64,000 nucleotides of DNA from Sindora glabra (lineage: Eukaryota > Streptophyta > Magnoliopsida > Fabales > Fabaceae): assembly GCA_020226215.1 (NCBI GenBank), contig CM035233.1:6386001-6450000 (forward strand), read 5' to 3'. This document shows positions 39,058-51,663 of the stretch, one piece after another. The translations under genes and the position numbers were made by a program. The stretch's first letter is position 1. Every line of letters begins with the position of its first letter. The notes below the pieces were generated by a model that ran no database searches, was not told the origin of the DNA, and was given only the letters and a program-made list of their open reading frames with translations.

Positions 39058-40534
39058 TGTGCCATTTTACACCAAAAATTAATATTGAACATTATTTACT
39101 ATGTAGATAGGGTGATTTTATGTCAAACCTAAAGGATTAAATGATAGATTAATGGGAACAAAATATAAAACAAAGGTTTTTGTAAAAGTAATTTAAAAGA
39201 AATAATAAAAATAGAATGAAAGTAGAATAAAATATAATCTGAAAGCCTATTCCATGGAATATCACACTCTAATTCTAAAAAAATTTATTATGCCTTAATA
39301 GAATTCAGAATTGATTTAACTACTTAACTAAAAATTAACTTAATTCCGATAATAATTATGCAAAGTTCCTAATGATCATTAATCTAGAATAAATGCCTAA
39401 ATTAATCTCCCACTATTGATTTTGATTCAAGACACATGCTCAAATCTAATCAATTATAGCATTAAATATCAAGAACAAGATTAAGACTAAATCAACAACT
39501 TTACATGCAAAAATTATCAATTCATCCTTTATTTTTCTTATGTAACTAATGACTTGTCTACACGTTAAATTACTAAAGCCTAATTACTTCTAATTTCAAT
39601 CAATCAATACTAACTTACATATGAGAATTAATTATAATTAATTGTTTAGTTATAGATTATAATAGATGTTTAATTAATTGATTGTAATTAACAAACCATC
39701 TAAGTAGTTATTCACAATAAGAGATAATAAAATTAAAAGTAAAATTAAGAGAAAAATCTTAAAAACAAACTAAAATTGGAGTGCTAATCCTATAAACTAA
39801 TGTAGAAAATTAGTCATTTATGATGGTTTACAAAAGAAAATTGTATAAAAGGTAAAAGCTATTTAGAGAGAATATGCTACGTCTAGAGGCAGAAAACCTA
39901 ATTAAATCTTATCTCCTCAAGTAGAATACCTATTAAGCTAAGTTAATATGACTCTTGGGATTACAATGAATGGGGCCCTTCTTAATTTGGAAGTTTATAG
40001 CCTAATTTATAAAATAAATTACTAATAATGTTTATAGTAGTAAATTTTCATAGGTTAAACTCCAACTGGGTTTTGATCATCAAAATGATATAGTTGTACT
40101 AGCCCTCAAATATAAAAGTTGTTAAGGCTAAGTCCAAACTAACTTTGGGCACTAGTTTGATCCTAATGGGACTTTTAGAAATATAAATATAGCCTAAAAA
40201 TTATTATTAGGTCAAATTAGATAGAAACCTTATCTTTATAATCAAATCTAAATGTCTAAACAAGGTTTTAGCTAAAATATGAAAAATTTAGAGATTCCTC
40301 TTAACTTTCCAATACCGTAAAGATCACCTAATTTGAACCTTCAAAAATTAAGATATAGTAAAAAAAAACCTAAAATAATATTAAGATTCAACATTAATTG
40401 AATAATTCAATAACATTGTAAAATTATGACACAATCACAAAATATGACTAATTTCATTCAATTAAGCATATGTACTTATCTAAAAGGTAGAAAATAGAAG
40501 GAAATAATATAAATAATATCTTGCTCACCATTCA
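39058..40534 (-). repeat. 5' LTR of retrotransposon 3
   Basis: This is the upstream LTR on the minus strand, next to the Asp primer site. It ends GGTGTAAAATGGCACA on the minus strand. The right border is an estimate from where similarity to the other LTR stops. Confidence 0.7.
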
Positions 40535-43500
40535 TCTATTCTCATTACCCTTAGACTTTTAATGCCTTTTGTGACCTCACTAAAACAAATTTGCTTTTAG
40601 GATTGGTAGGAAAGTAGTGTAATAGTGATAAAAATATTTATCTTCATTTTCCTTTATTTAACTAAAAAAAAGTTACAAAGGTCATAAACTAACAAAATAT
40701 AACTAAGAAGTAGGAGTAAAAGTAAAACTTAAGAATATGTTAACATTCTAAACCCACTGAACCATCTTAGTAATATCTAACAATGCTTTAATTGTGTTCT
40801 TCATCAGTCCATCGGCATGGTTTTCAAACCTTCCCAGTCCTTGCCTAAATTATAGGAAACCATAGACAACCATACCTAGGGTACCAATATGACAAGTAAG
40901 AAGGGTCCCTTGTTACCTTCACCTAGAAGAGCAAATCTTTCTAAACTTTTGGATTCAATTTATGCTTATGAATTAGTTTCTTCTTGGCTAACTCCCTAAT
41001 TAGCATGTAAGACAAATTAAAAAATTATCCTTTTTACTTTTCCATAAGAAAAAATGATAAAGAATTTTAAATTTCAATAGCAAACACTTTAATACAAACC
41101 AAGCATTATAAGAAAGCTAGAAAGGCACTACATCAATGGCTGAAAGACTTTTTATTTAAACTTCATTAAAAAAAAAGGAACCACATGTAACTCCACCAAT
41201 GTAGTAATTGCATGTTCTTTCATCTAGGCAAGGATTGACAAATTTTATTAACCATTCTTATCATATGTTGGTGTTTTTATAAACTTTTTACTTAAATATA
41301 AAAAGGCTTCTCTAATTCAATACGGTAGGGTAGGGTGGTCAATTCTTTACATCTACTACAACAAGAATCAAATCCTTTATGTTTTCAACATGGCTTACCT
41401 TTTCATATCTGTCACTTTACCTATAAGTCCTAACAAGAGGAAGGGAAGAGAGATTAATGTAATGAGCATAAGGACCTAGTGATGACCCTTTTTAGGTAAG
41501 TGATTAGGGTTCTCATCTTCTAATCCTAAAGTTAGATGCAATAAATCATCCTTTAAATGTTAAAACTTCCCTTTGTCTCTTAAACCCTAGGTCATTTTAA
41601 CCTCTCTTTCATTCTCAATCTCCATTTCTATGTTTACTTTTATCTCAACAATAGTTGGTAAAGGAGGAATGTCAAGAGGAAAAATCTCTTGAACACTCAA
41701 TAAGGAATCATTAAACCTATTAGAGTTCATTATAATTCCACCTAAAAATAAAAAAGAAAACCTAGGAATAGAAGAAATCAAGATGTAATTGAACAATATC
41801 AAAATAAAAGATTAAAGGAGGAACAAGAAAGAATGTAAAATAATCAATAGCCTAAATACACAAGTTAAAAATGGAAAAAAGCAAGATAAACCTAAAAAAA
41901 CCTAAAAATAAGAAATAGAAAGTTAATAATCAATCAAAATTTAATTAAAACCTGGTAATGCAAAAGAAAAAAGTAATACATACCAAATTGCAAAACAAAA
42001 ATGACCTAGCAAAATCTATACATTGTATATAAAGCAAGTTGGAAGACTTGAATCGAGAAAACACCGAGTAAATGAAGATCACAAATCACAATATATAAGG
42101 CAAGAATTTTAATAATAAGGAAAAAAATTTAAGTTTGTTCCACTATCAATGTAAATCAACTTTACATTATCACCTATCTATATGCTGCCATTTTAATAAA
42201 AAATGATTAAAACTCTTATTATTTTTAAAAATTCTTAATTACCATGAACTTTTAATGATGTTCTTTTTTCTTATTCACTGATAGTTTAAAATATTTTACA
42301 TTAATAGCAAATCAAGTTTAAATTCATAAGAAAATTCTTAAAAAAAAAGATAACTTTATAAAATCCATGTATTAGCTTAAAATTATAAAATGGAGTTGCA
42401 ATGTTGAGCTCAAGCACTATAAACTAAAACTTTAAAAACCTTCCTAGAAATTAAAATTAGATTTCAAATATGTGAATAACAAGGAATGAGAAGTACATGA
42501 GCTATATACTTAACTTGATCAATGGCTTAAATTAAAAGACAAACCAAAGGATGTTGTGTTAATGGCTAAAGAAATAGTTCTCAATTTTTCAATGTAATGA
42601 TGACATATCTAAAAGAAGACTTCACAATTAATATGTGTAGTCATTAATTACAAAGGAACTAGAGAGATAATTGGAGACATTAGCAAGGAACAATTGAAAA
42701 GACACATCCTTAAAAGGAAACACTTCATAACCTTAGGCAAAAAGTGTATCATACCTAACTCATTTATCACTCTTCTCTAAAATAATAGAAAAGGCAAAGG
42801 ACATCACCAAATATATCTATTTCAACTTTTGCAACTTGAGCTTTTGCCCTCATCATTGCCCTAGACCATTTTGCCACTTATTGTCAAATGTTCCAAAAAC
42901 ACCATCTTGCATGTATTAACCCCAACATTGCCACCTATGATAAATCATCTCCTTGCTTAATTAGCCAAAGACCACCTCGTCCATAATCTAACTTCATCTA
43001 TCTTATTTGCATGACTATTAAATATATGCATTCTTTTAGTACATACGAACCCTAACACATGTATAATACTGAGTAAAGTTCAAGCCATTACTTTTTTTTG
43101 CTCCTTGCAACTTTACAAGTGTCATCTCTTGTACATTAAGCATTCAAAGCCCTCGCAAATGAATATAAATACTCCTAACTACATTCCTATATAAGATTAT
43201 CATGTATGCATCTCTAACTTAAGTTATTTTTGCTTACTCCTGTATTACTTTCTTTATACTTAAATACTAACGTAGATATTAGAAACTTTTCTAGGGGACT
43301 TGCTATTACCAGTGTGCACTTATTGTGTAGGTTCTTAGCATTACTTCTCAAATACAAAAGACTTGTCAGACTATAAGTTAACTTATCTCTCATTTTAACC
43401 TTTTCCCATTCAATATGCTTTATATTTGAGAAAATAAATCTATCTTATGCTAAATGACAACATACAATATAAATAATTCTTATTATTAGAGGATAAATAT

Positions 43501-44149
43501 TATTAAGATGATTGTTTATTCCATAAGAACTTGTAAGAAATTTAGTTAATAATATATGTTTGCTTCTTTCAAGAGAAAGAAAAAATTGTTCAATATTATA
43601 AAACTTTATATGTTATCACCCTTGATAAAGTGTAATTCAATTTCTTGATATTTCCTATTACTATATCTAGGACTCCATAATCTATCTATACAAAATATGG
43701 ACAAAATTTTCAATTTTATATATGAATTTGTAAGGCCTTAGCAAAATGATCTTTAAATTATATAAAATCATTATTTCATTCTTAAATAATAGTTTATACA
43801 TTTAATTTCATCTATTAATCATATTACTCAAGGACAAAATTATTTGTATGGGGTAATGAAATTGTATTTACAAACTATTATTTGAGAATGAGAATGCAAC
43901 TTTATATAATTTAAAAATTATTTTATTAATGTCTTATAATTTTAGATACAAAATTGATAATTTTATCATAAAAAGTGTGCCAAATGTGCTTTGATTTTCA
44001 AAATTTATATTTTTCACTTGTCAACCCTTCCTATCTTCATTTATACCTTAAACTCATTTCCCCTTCCTTTTTTTTTCTTTCTTTTCCTCTCATGCATATA
44101 TTTTCATTTTTTAATTATTAGTATATGTATTATACTATTTTATAATTAA
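40535..44149. other. Intergenic DNA without a recognised gene
   Basis: No gene is supported. The part from 40780 to 41500 is richer in G and C than its surroundings and could be old coding sequence, but no frame is open and no motif is recognised. A 71-residue minus frame at 41802-41587 has no family match that I know. Confidence 0.45.
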
Positions 44150-45560
44150 AATTATTTATTATATTATTTATGCACTATTTTTATTCACTCCATTACATTT
44201 CCTCATCTACATTTATTTTTTACAATTCAAAACCAATAATATTATGTAGTATAGATAAAACATAATATATTTTTCTTTTTATATAAAATTACTTTAAATA
44301 TTTAAATAAGTTAATGATTTAATTTGATTGAATAAATTAGTTTCATATTCTATTGAATTTTTATTGACATATTCTATTTTAAATTTTAAATTTTTATTAT
44401 TTTTAAATACATATTATATTTTATTTTTATTTGCTCTATTGCTTTTTTTCTTTTTTTCATATTTATTTTTATTATTTACAATTCAAACTTTAATTTTACT
44501 AAGCATTGTAGATAAAATAAGATATAATTTATTTTTATTAAAGAATATGTTAAATAAGATAAAGTTATAATTTATTTAAATTATTTAACAAATACTATAT
44601 CTTTAATTTTTATTACTTCATAATTCATGCACTATTTTTTTATTGGATCTATTGAATTTTTGTTCTTTTTTTGTGTTCACTCTTGTTGTTTATAACAAAA
44701 ATCTTAATATCATTGGGTAATATAGAAATAAAATAATATATTTTATTTTTATAATAATAATATTTAAATAATTTAAAATTTTAATATATAGAGTATCAAT
44801 TGAATTAATTAATTACATAATCTATTTTCTAATAAAAAAATTGGTAATTAAAATAAATTTGATTTATTTAATTTTTGTATATATATTCGTAATACTTATC
44901 TTCAACTAATTTATTTTAAATTAAATATATATTACTTAGGATTTTATCAAGGCTTTACAATTCAAGTACTTTTTCTCTATTTTTTATCCACTCAATTGCA
45001 TGCTTTTCATTTTTTTCTAATCACTCATGTTATTTGCAGTTCAAAAACTAATATCATTATATAATATAAATATAACATAATATATTTACATTTTACTATT
45101 AAAAAATTTAAATAAATGAAAGACCTAATTTAATTGAGGTATTTGTTATGGTATCCCTTTGATTTCAAAACTTAAAATGATGTGATAAATTTTAAAATTA
45201 TTAAATTAAAATTATTCAACTACTACTATCCATTTTTTAATGGATATGACTAAAAAATTTTAATTTAATAGTTCTTGCAACTGCTGCATCACTTCAGGTT
45301 TTGAAATCTTTAGGATATCGTAGAAGTCAACTCTAATTGAATTATATAATTGTATATTGATTTTAAATTCTTATTATTTTATCGTTCACACACTATTTTT
45401 TCTTTATTATTTACTCCATTATTTTTTTTAGTTATTTATAATTCAAATGTTAATATCACTAAATATAGATATAATATAATATATTTTATTTTTATTATAA
45501 AAATATTCTATATAATATAAAACTTCATTATAGCAATAAATTATTTACATATTCTATATT
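44150..45560. repeat. Cluster of five diverged AT-rich repeats
   Basis: A module recurs near 44172, 44427, 44628, 44978 and 45390. It has GCACTATTTTT(T)ATT, then ACTCCATT, a T-rich run, TTATTTACAATTCAAA, AATATCA(T/C)T and ATAGATA(A)AACATAATATAT, ending in a TTTTATTTTTAT run. Spacing is uneven (about 200-410 bp), so this is an old, decayed tandem cluster. No coding content is supported. Confidence 0.6.
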
Positions 45561-45986
45561 CTAATAAAAATATTTGAAAATTAAAATTAAAATTACTCAC
45601 TTTAACCTTTTCACTATTTTTTATGAATTTTTTAGTGTTATATTTCAAATTAAATTTACTCCAATTAAAATTTAGTAATGGTCTTATTTCACACTAAATA
45701 TATTAATAAAAATAAATGATATTAATGATATATCATATTACATATATCTCTTCTAATACTATGTATTATATAAAATCATATAATTTAGTCTTTTTCAATA
45801 TTTTTGCTCTTTTTCTCGACAGATTAGAGTGGAAGTTTATAATATAGGTGAATTTTTGTTGCCATACGTGCTTGGAAGTTTAGATATTCTTTATCATAAT
45901 AATTCCTTTTCCTTCTATCTCCTTTTTATATTACACAAACAAATAAATAGGTAAACAATACAATAATAAATTATATTATATATCGC

Positions 45987-45990
<4 letters not shown>

Positions 45991-46060
<70 letters not shown>
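45991..46060. repeat. (AT)n microsatellite, about 70 bp
   Basis: An uninterrupted AT dinucleotide run is visible from AATATATATA at 45991 to 46060. It could form a cruciform or hairpin and is likely to vary in length between individuals. Confidence 0.95.
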
Positions 46061-46063
<3 letters not shown>

Positions 46064-48699
46064 ATTATATGTATTTATGTTTATGAACTTACTATCTTTT
46101 ATCTCTTCATGTTTTTCCATCATCTTTTATAGATTTTTTTTATGTCTAATTCCATGTTGATTACATAATGGGTTTGAAGCATCGGTAGCAGATTTCCATA
46201 ATTTTTCGTTTTGATATTTTTTATGATTTTAAAAAATATATATTTATTGAGTTCAAAATCAAGTGTTTTTATAGCTAATATAGAATTTTTACTCTCCTTT
46301 TCTCCTTTTTTCGCCTCTTTTCCTCAATAGATTTGAATGAAGATTTATGATATATGTAGACTTTTGATTTTTTATATGTGGTTTTATGGATGCTGTTTAT
46401 CTTACAAATGCCAACTTGTAAACTTATTTTATCATAATAAAATTATAATACAAATGTTAAACTAGTTTAACTATGTTTTATTATTTATCATATATTTTAA
46501 TTTCAAATTTTAACTTGTAGTCAGTGCACCAGGACAATGCTAACAACAAAAGAAGCCACAAGTGAAAATCAATGTTCACCAAGCATGTGTTCCATGCGAG
46601 TGATTTCCCTAACACCTTCAAAGTTGATGATTACAGAAAAATTGTAAGGATCATACTCTAGAGGTTTTTTCCTTTTATATTTGATTAATAGATTTTTCTC
46701 ACCACGAGAACTATCTTGTTAAAGTTTAAAACTTTTTCGATTTACGTTTGACAAATAGATTATTTAACTTTGATAAAAGAAACTACCTAGCCTCGTAAAA
46801 AGCGTAATTCTACTTGATCATCATAAAGCACATGGATCAAAAGAGTATTTGAGGACTTGCAATGTAATAAGGATGTAATTAAAGTGATTTTGGAAAACTT
46901 TAGTACAATGACAAAAGAAGGTTGGTATAAGTCTAAATTTTAGATTCTATTTTTTTGCAAAAAATAGTTTGCAGGAATATAGTTATTAAATTAGAAAATA
47001 ATGTTGTGTTTATTTTGTATTAAATGTGTGAAAGAGAGTGAAAAACAACATTTTCTCTTTTAATAAAGCAACTATTTTCACCACTATCATATTACAATTT
47101 ATCATTTTTTGATCACATAGTATGCCAATAATATGTCACTCCTTTACTTGTATACAAATAAATGATATTTTTAATTAAAAAAATATTTTTGATAAAATAA
47201 ATAAATTTGTTACACTCATTAGATTTTAGATATTTTTATTTAAAAATAATTACTTATAATAGATTTGAGAATAAAATTTATCTTTTAAGAGAACTTGGGT
47301 TATGAATGAATAAGTAAAAAATAATTTAAGGTTTAGTGTGCGTAAAGAAAAGTAGATGAGAGTAAAGGAACTTTAGGGAAAACAATTTTATTTTGCCCTT
47401 GGGGCCTATATTGCCCAAAGCCAACCTAATTTCTTCATTCCTACCAACTAATTATCTTTATTCTCTTTATCCTCTCCTAAGGAAAAAAAAATACCAATCC
47501 ACTTCCTTAATCTTTTCTCCTTCTTTCTAAGGAAGGTAAGGGCTACAATACCATTCTCATTTATTTCATCTTTTTTTTCACTTATAGGATGATTGAAAAT
47601 AGAATCAAATAGAATTTTATCACTCTAGCACCTAAATTTTTATTTTGAATAGTTAAGAGCAAATACATCCTCAATCCTTCTACAAACAAGCTCTTCTACA
47701 ATTAGTAAGTAAACATTCTACCTCTTTTTTGTGATTTGATAGAGTTAGAGTAAAGTTAGAATTTTAAGTATATTTTCTTGGATTGGTATAATCAAATGTA
47801 AAGTGTTGTTTGATGTAACTTACTTGATGGATTTAGCATATATATTGCTGCTTTCTTATTTTATAGTGCTAGTATGACTTGAAATGGCTTAAAAGATGGA
47901 TTTTTTATGAGTTACTTTGTGAATGAACAATGATTTTTTTTAAAATGAAGAATTGCAAATGTGAATCAATTCATTAATCCTAGAATGCAAAAATTCTAAC
48001 CTAAATCAATTCATAAATAAATTCACTCTATACAAAACCAAAACTTGAAGGGAGTAGAATTGATTAGTGAATCAAATTGACAATGATTAGAAAGCAACCT
48101 ACCTTGCACTAAGTTAATTCCTGAATCTATTCATGCCTTTCAAAATTAGAATTGACTAATATGAATTGATTTAGGGGTTATAGATTTGATTTTTATAGTG
48201 AGATCATCTAAATAGGGATACTTATGGTATGTTATAATATGTATGATTTTGAAATAATGTGATAATATCAATTCCAATGCATGAATGGTGATTATTATAT
48301 GATTTTATTGGAAAATTGATTATAAATCTTATGAGTTGAGATGAGAAATGTGTCCTGGTGAATTATTATTACTCATGAACATACGTCAGACCTAGAATTG
48401 CTTGTGAAGGATAAAGATGGATTTGTGTGGGATAAGGATAGATGAAAGAAGGAGGTTTACATTTTTTTTCCTTAGATTATACTCCATTGATTGTCATTGA
48501 AATGTTTATGAATGACATTGAGATATAAATATTGCATGAAAATAAGATGTTATTGATATTGTTTTATCATAGATAGACTAGTGGAAATTGGTAAACTAAT
48601 ATTCAAACCAATTGTGGCCTAAAAGGGTTAAGATGGGATTATAATTACAAATTTATTTTTGCATGAATTTATTAATTACCCTTGTTTTATTTTCATTTT
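46061..48699. other. Intergenic DNA, possible decayed LTR at its right end
   Basis: No gene is supported. A GATTAGAGTGGAAGTTTATAA-like word at 45825 recurs in diverged form at 46330. From 47350 (TTTTGCCCTTGGGGCC) to 48700 the composition and words resemble a Ty3/gypsy LTR and partly match 19230-19760. This may be where a retroelement cut off the upstream exons of the ENTH copy that follows. Confidence 0.4.
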
Positions 48700-48707
48700 A
48701 GTGTTTG

Positions 48708-49080
48708 GCTAAGATTCAAGTGTAAAGAAATTGTCCAAAAAAAAAATCTTGAAGCTCTTAGAAAATGACGATTTTCTAAGAAAAGAGTAGGCAAGAGCAC
48801 ATTAACTTAGTCAAAGGATTGAAGTTTTTGGGAGGTTTAGCTAGAGAACCTCCAAAATGGATGGAAGCATGGATGGCTTGCCCTCCAAGGCATATGGAAA
48901 TGTAAATCTTATTATGATTATCATCCAAATGATGAATTCGTATACTTGAAGAATGAATTTCCTAAACCTTAGCCAAGGAAAGAATTCAAATTCAGAAGAT
49001 GGATAATGGAACATCAGCCATTTTTTGACAGCAAGAATTTGAATACAAAACATCCTTGCTTTATATATACTGAGGAACAT
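48708..49080 (+). pseudogene. ENTH-like last exon, decayed duplicate
   Basis: Codon-by-codon alignment to 18-441 is good over GAAAATGACGATTTTCTAAG (L-E-N-D-D-F-L-R). The equivalent of codon CGA is then a TAG (48788-48790) and that of CAA a TAA (48803-48805). Later parts (GATTATCATCCAA, CCTTGCTTTATATA, TGAGGAACATATTGGATG) match the tail and the start of the 3' UTR of the left copy, with deletions. No upstream ENTH exons were recognised to the left. This is the left edge of the second duplicated block and it shows that the block included the neighbouring gene as well as actin. Confidence 0.82.
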
Positions 49081-49662
49081 ATTGGATGCTAATTTAGAAT
49101 TTGCTAAAGCTAGCTTGTTATACAAGGTTTTGCTTGGGCAGTCCTTAAAAAAGACATTATAGCTTTTTCTTTGAACACTAAAACGTTGTATTGCAAGCAT
49201 GACTCTTGTAGTTTCAAGGCTCTGAAAAATTGGCATGACCTTGTGAAAAAGTGCAATATCTTATAAAAAAATATTGCTTGCTTAATAATAAGAAAAAAAA
49301 AAGTTGCAGACTTCATATTAAAATTACAAATTTTATAAAAAATCTGCAACTTTTCTCCCCCAGTAAAGTCATGAAGCTTATTCCAAGACCATACCAAAGC
49401 AGAATCCAAAATTTTATTAACGCCAGAGTGCTGGTGACCAATGTAAAGCCTGATGTGGTTTATAAGAATTGATATGCTTGCATATTAACTTAAGAATGGT
49501 TACTGAGTTAGTTTGCACCAACAAGAAAAAAGAAAAAAAGGAACTGAGTTTGTTAAAGAAATCTTACTGCAATTTATTTCTGGATTTGCAAAACAGTAAT
49601 ATAAAGATGTAATTTGATAGTTCCAGGTGTTATGTTTTATTAATGTTTTTTGGCCATAATGT
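49081..49662. other. Spacer between ENTH pseudogene and actin gene 2
   Basis: It corresponds to 442-1334 of the first block, with shared words at 49420-49460 (GTAAAGCCTGATGTG) but a different middle. The segment 49110-49360 has no counterpart that I could see in block 1. A minus-strand AATAAA (TTTATT at 49663-49668) may end the actin transcript. Confidence 0.5.
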
Positions 49663-49930
49663 TTTATTAATATTAAGCAAACGCATTGGCTGCAGATTTT
49701 GAGATATTTTGCTATTTCAGAAGCAGAATAACACAGTAAAAGAACTCATCAAAATATATAATAATGAAAAGAATTGGACAGTTTTCAAATCAACTCGTCG
49801 CCTCCTCTTGAAAACGGCGAGAAAAAACAACAAAAGCTAGAATGAAATGGATTGATAACTGCGATTCATTCTCATTCTCATGGAATCACGGTAGCAATCT
49901 TTCCTTCAAAAACCCCCACTCCCAACCAGA

Positions 49931-51347
49931 TTAGAAGCATTTTCTGTGCACAATTGATGGTCCAGACTCGTCATATTCTGCCTTTGCAATCCACATCTGC
50001 AATCATAAGACAGTTTCTTGTTAGTGACTTCACAGAGACAATTGCAATAATATTTCCAAAAGCCAAGGTAAAAGGGAGAAAAAGAGAACAAACCTGCTGG
50101 AAGGTGCTAAGAGATGCCAAGATAGATCCACCGATCCAGACACTATATTTTCTCTCCGGTGGCGCTACCACCTTGATCTTCATGCTGCTTGGAGCTAATG
50201 CGGTGATTTCCTTGCTCATCCTGTCACCAATGCCTGGGAACATGGTTGTACCTCCTGAGAGGACAACGTTACCATACAGGTCTTTCCTGATATCAACATC
50301 GCACTTCATGATGGAGTTGTATGTAGTCTCATGAATGCCAGCTACTTCCATTCCGATCATGGATGGTTGGAACAATACCTCTGGACATCTGAAACGTTCG
50401 GCACCAATAGTGATGACTTGCCCATCAGGCAACTCATAGCTCTTCTCTACTGCAGAGCTGGTTTTAGATGTCTCTAGCTCTTGCTCATAGTCGAGGGCAA
50501 TGTAAGACAGCTTCTCCTTCATATCCCTAACAATTTCACGCTCTGCTGACGTGGTGAAAGAATACCCACGTTCAGTCAAAATTTTCATCAAGTAATCAGT
50601 GAGGTCACGGCCAGCCAAATCAAGACGAAGAATGGCATGTGGGAGGGCATAACCCTCATAGATAGGGACTGTGTGGCTGACACCATCACCAGAGTCCAAG
50701 ACAATACCTGCATGGAAAGTGCAAGTGAATCACAAATAACAGAAATGCAGAAAAATAATATCAAACCAGTTAAATATGAATAAGTGAACCAGGAGAAATG
50801 CATCTCCTGAGTGATGAAGAAACAACTATTACTTTAAGAAATTAGTCTACAACAAAGATTATTCTCATTGAATCCCAGCTCAGACAATTCACATATTACC
50901 AATTTAAGTGGCATGCCAGGCACAGACATACACAAACAAGGTATATATTTCCATTCCAAATAATTGAGAACATTGTCTCATGCCATTCTTAAGCTAAACT
51001 CATTAGATAGGCTTAAATTTTATCTTAAACCGTACAAAACAAAATTCAAGAGTTGCTTACCAGTTGTACGACCACTGGCATATAGTGAGAGAACTGCTTG
51101 AATGGCCACATACATAGCAGGGGCATTAAAGGTTTCAAACATGATTTGGGTCATCTTCTCACGGTTAGCCTTGGGATTTAGAGGAGCCTCAGTTAGCAGA
51201 ACTGGATGCTCTTCCGGTGCAACCCGAAGCTCATTATAAAAGGTATGATGCCAAATCTTTTCCATATCATCCCAATTGTTCACAATACCATGCTCAATGG
51301 GATATTTGAGTGTAAGAATACCACGCTTAGACTGAGCCTCATCACCA

Positions 51348-51394
<47 letters not shown>

Positions 51395-51650
51395 AGGACG
51401 GCCAACAATACTGGGAAAGACAGCTCGAGGGGCATCGTCTCCAGCAAATCCAGCCTGAAAAGCGACGTTGCAATTAATTATCAGATTCACCAAAAGCATA
51501 GTAAAGATGAAACAGTCACCAAGAAAGTACATATGTGTACTTCAGTAGTTTATTATAAAAAATAACAACAAAAAAAATTCCATTCAGCACCTTAACCATT
51601 CCTGTACCATTGTCACAGACAAGAGGTTGAATGTCCTCACCATCTGCCAT
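49931..51650 (-). CDS. ACT: Actin gene 2, canonical, four coding exons, 377 aa
   Basis: Coding exons are 51650-51591 (60 bp), 51454-51061 (394 bp), 50707-50094 (614 bp) and 49996-49931 (66 bp, stop TAA), with GT-AG introns of 136, 353 and 97 bp. The protein is a normal plant actin: [20 protein letters not shown] at the start, [12 protein letters not shown] in the nucleotide cleft, [16 protein letters not shown] at residues 185-200, and the end SIVHRKCF. It forms cytoplasmic filaments for streaming, tip growth and division. By similarity from memory it falls nearest the ACT4/11/12 type expressed in reproductive tissue. One small oddity is FPGIGDRM, where most actins have FPGIADRM. With its twin it shares NNWDDM, FNAPAM and SSAVEK, which points to a common recent ancestor. 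This is the likely functional member of the pair. Confidence 0.97.
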
Positions 51651-51663
51651 CTTCTGCTATCAG

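Larger units (their letters stand above)
34928..40534 (-). mobile_element. Athila-like Ty3/gypsy retrotransposon 3, decayed
   Basis: Direct repeats of about 1.3 and 1.5 kb (34928-36220 and 39058-40534) enclose 2.8 kb. On the minus strand the right LTR is followed by TGGCACCATTGTTGGGAT (39048-39031). That is the Asp-tRNA primer site TGGCGCCGTTGCCGGGGA with transitions at CpG-like positions, a hallmark of Athila elements. The interior on the same strand holds pieces of an Athila-type gag in the right order: a zinc knuckle, an NPxW-type segment, and an EILKTFVKMEI segment. No integrase or reverse transcriptase is seen, so the element was non-autonomous or deleted. LTR outer ends are approximate. 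Confidence 0.78.

Noticed and set aside
44328..44570. 80-residue F/L-rich frame that looks like a membrane protein
   Set aside because: The hydrophobic content comes from T-rich repeat DNA in the 44.15-45.56 kb cluster and the frame is not kept among copies.
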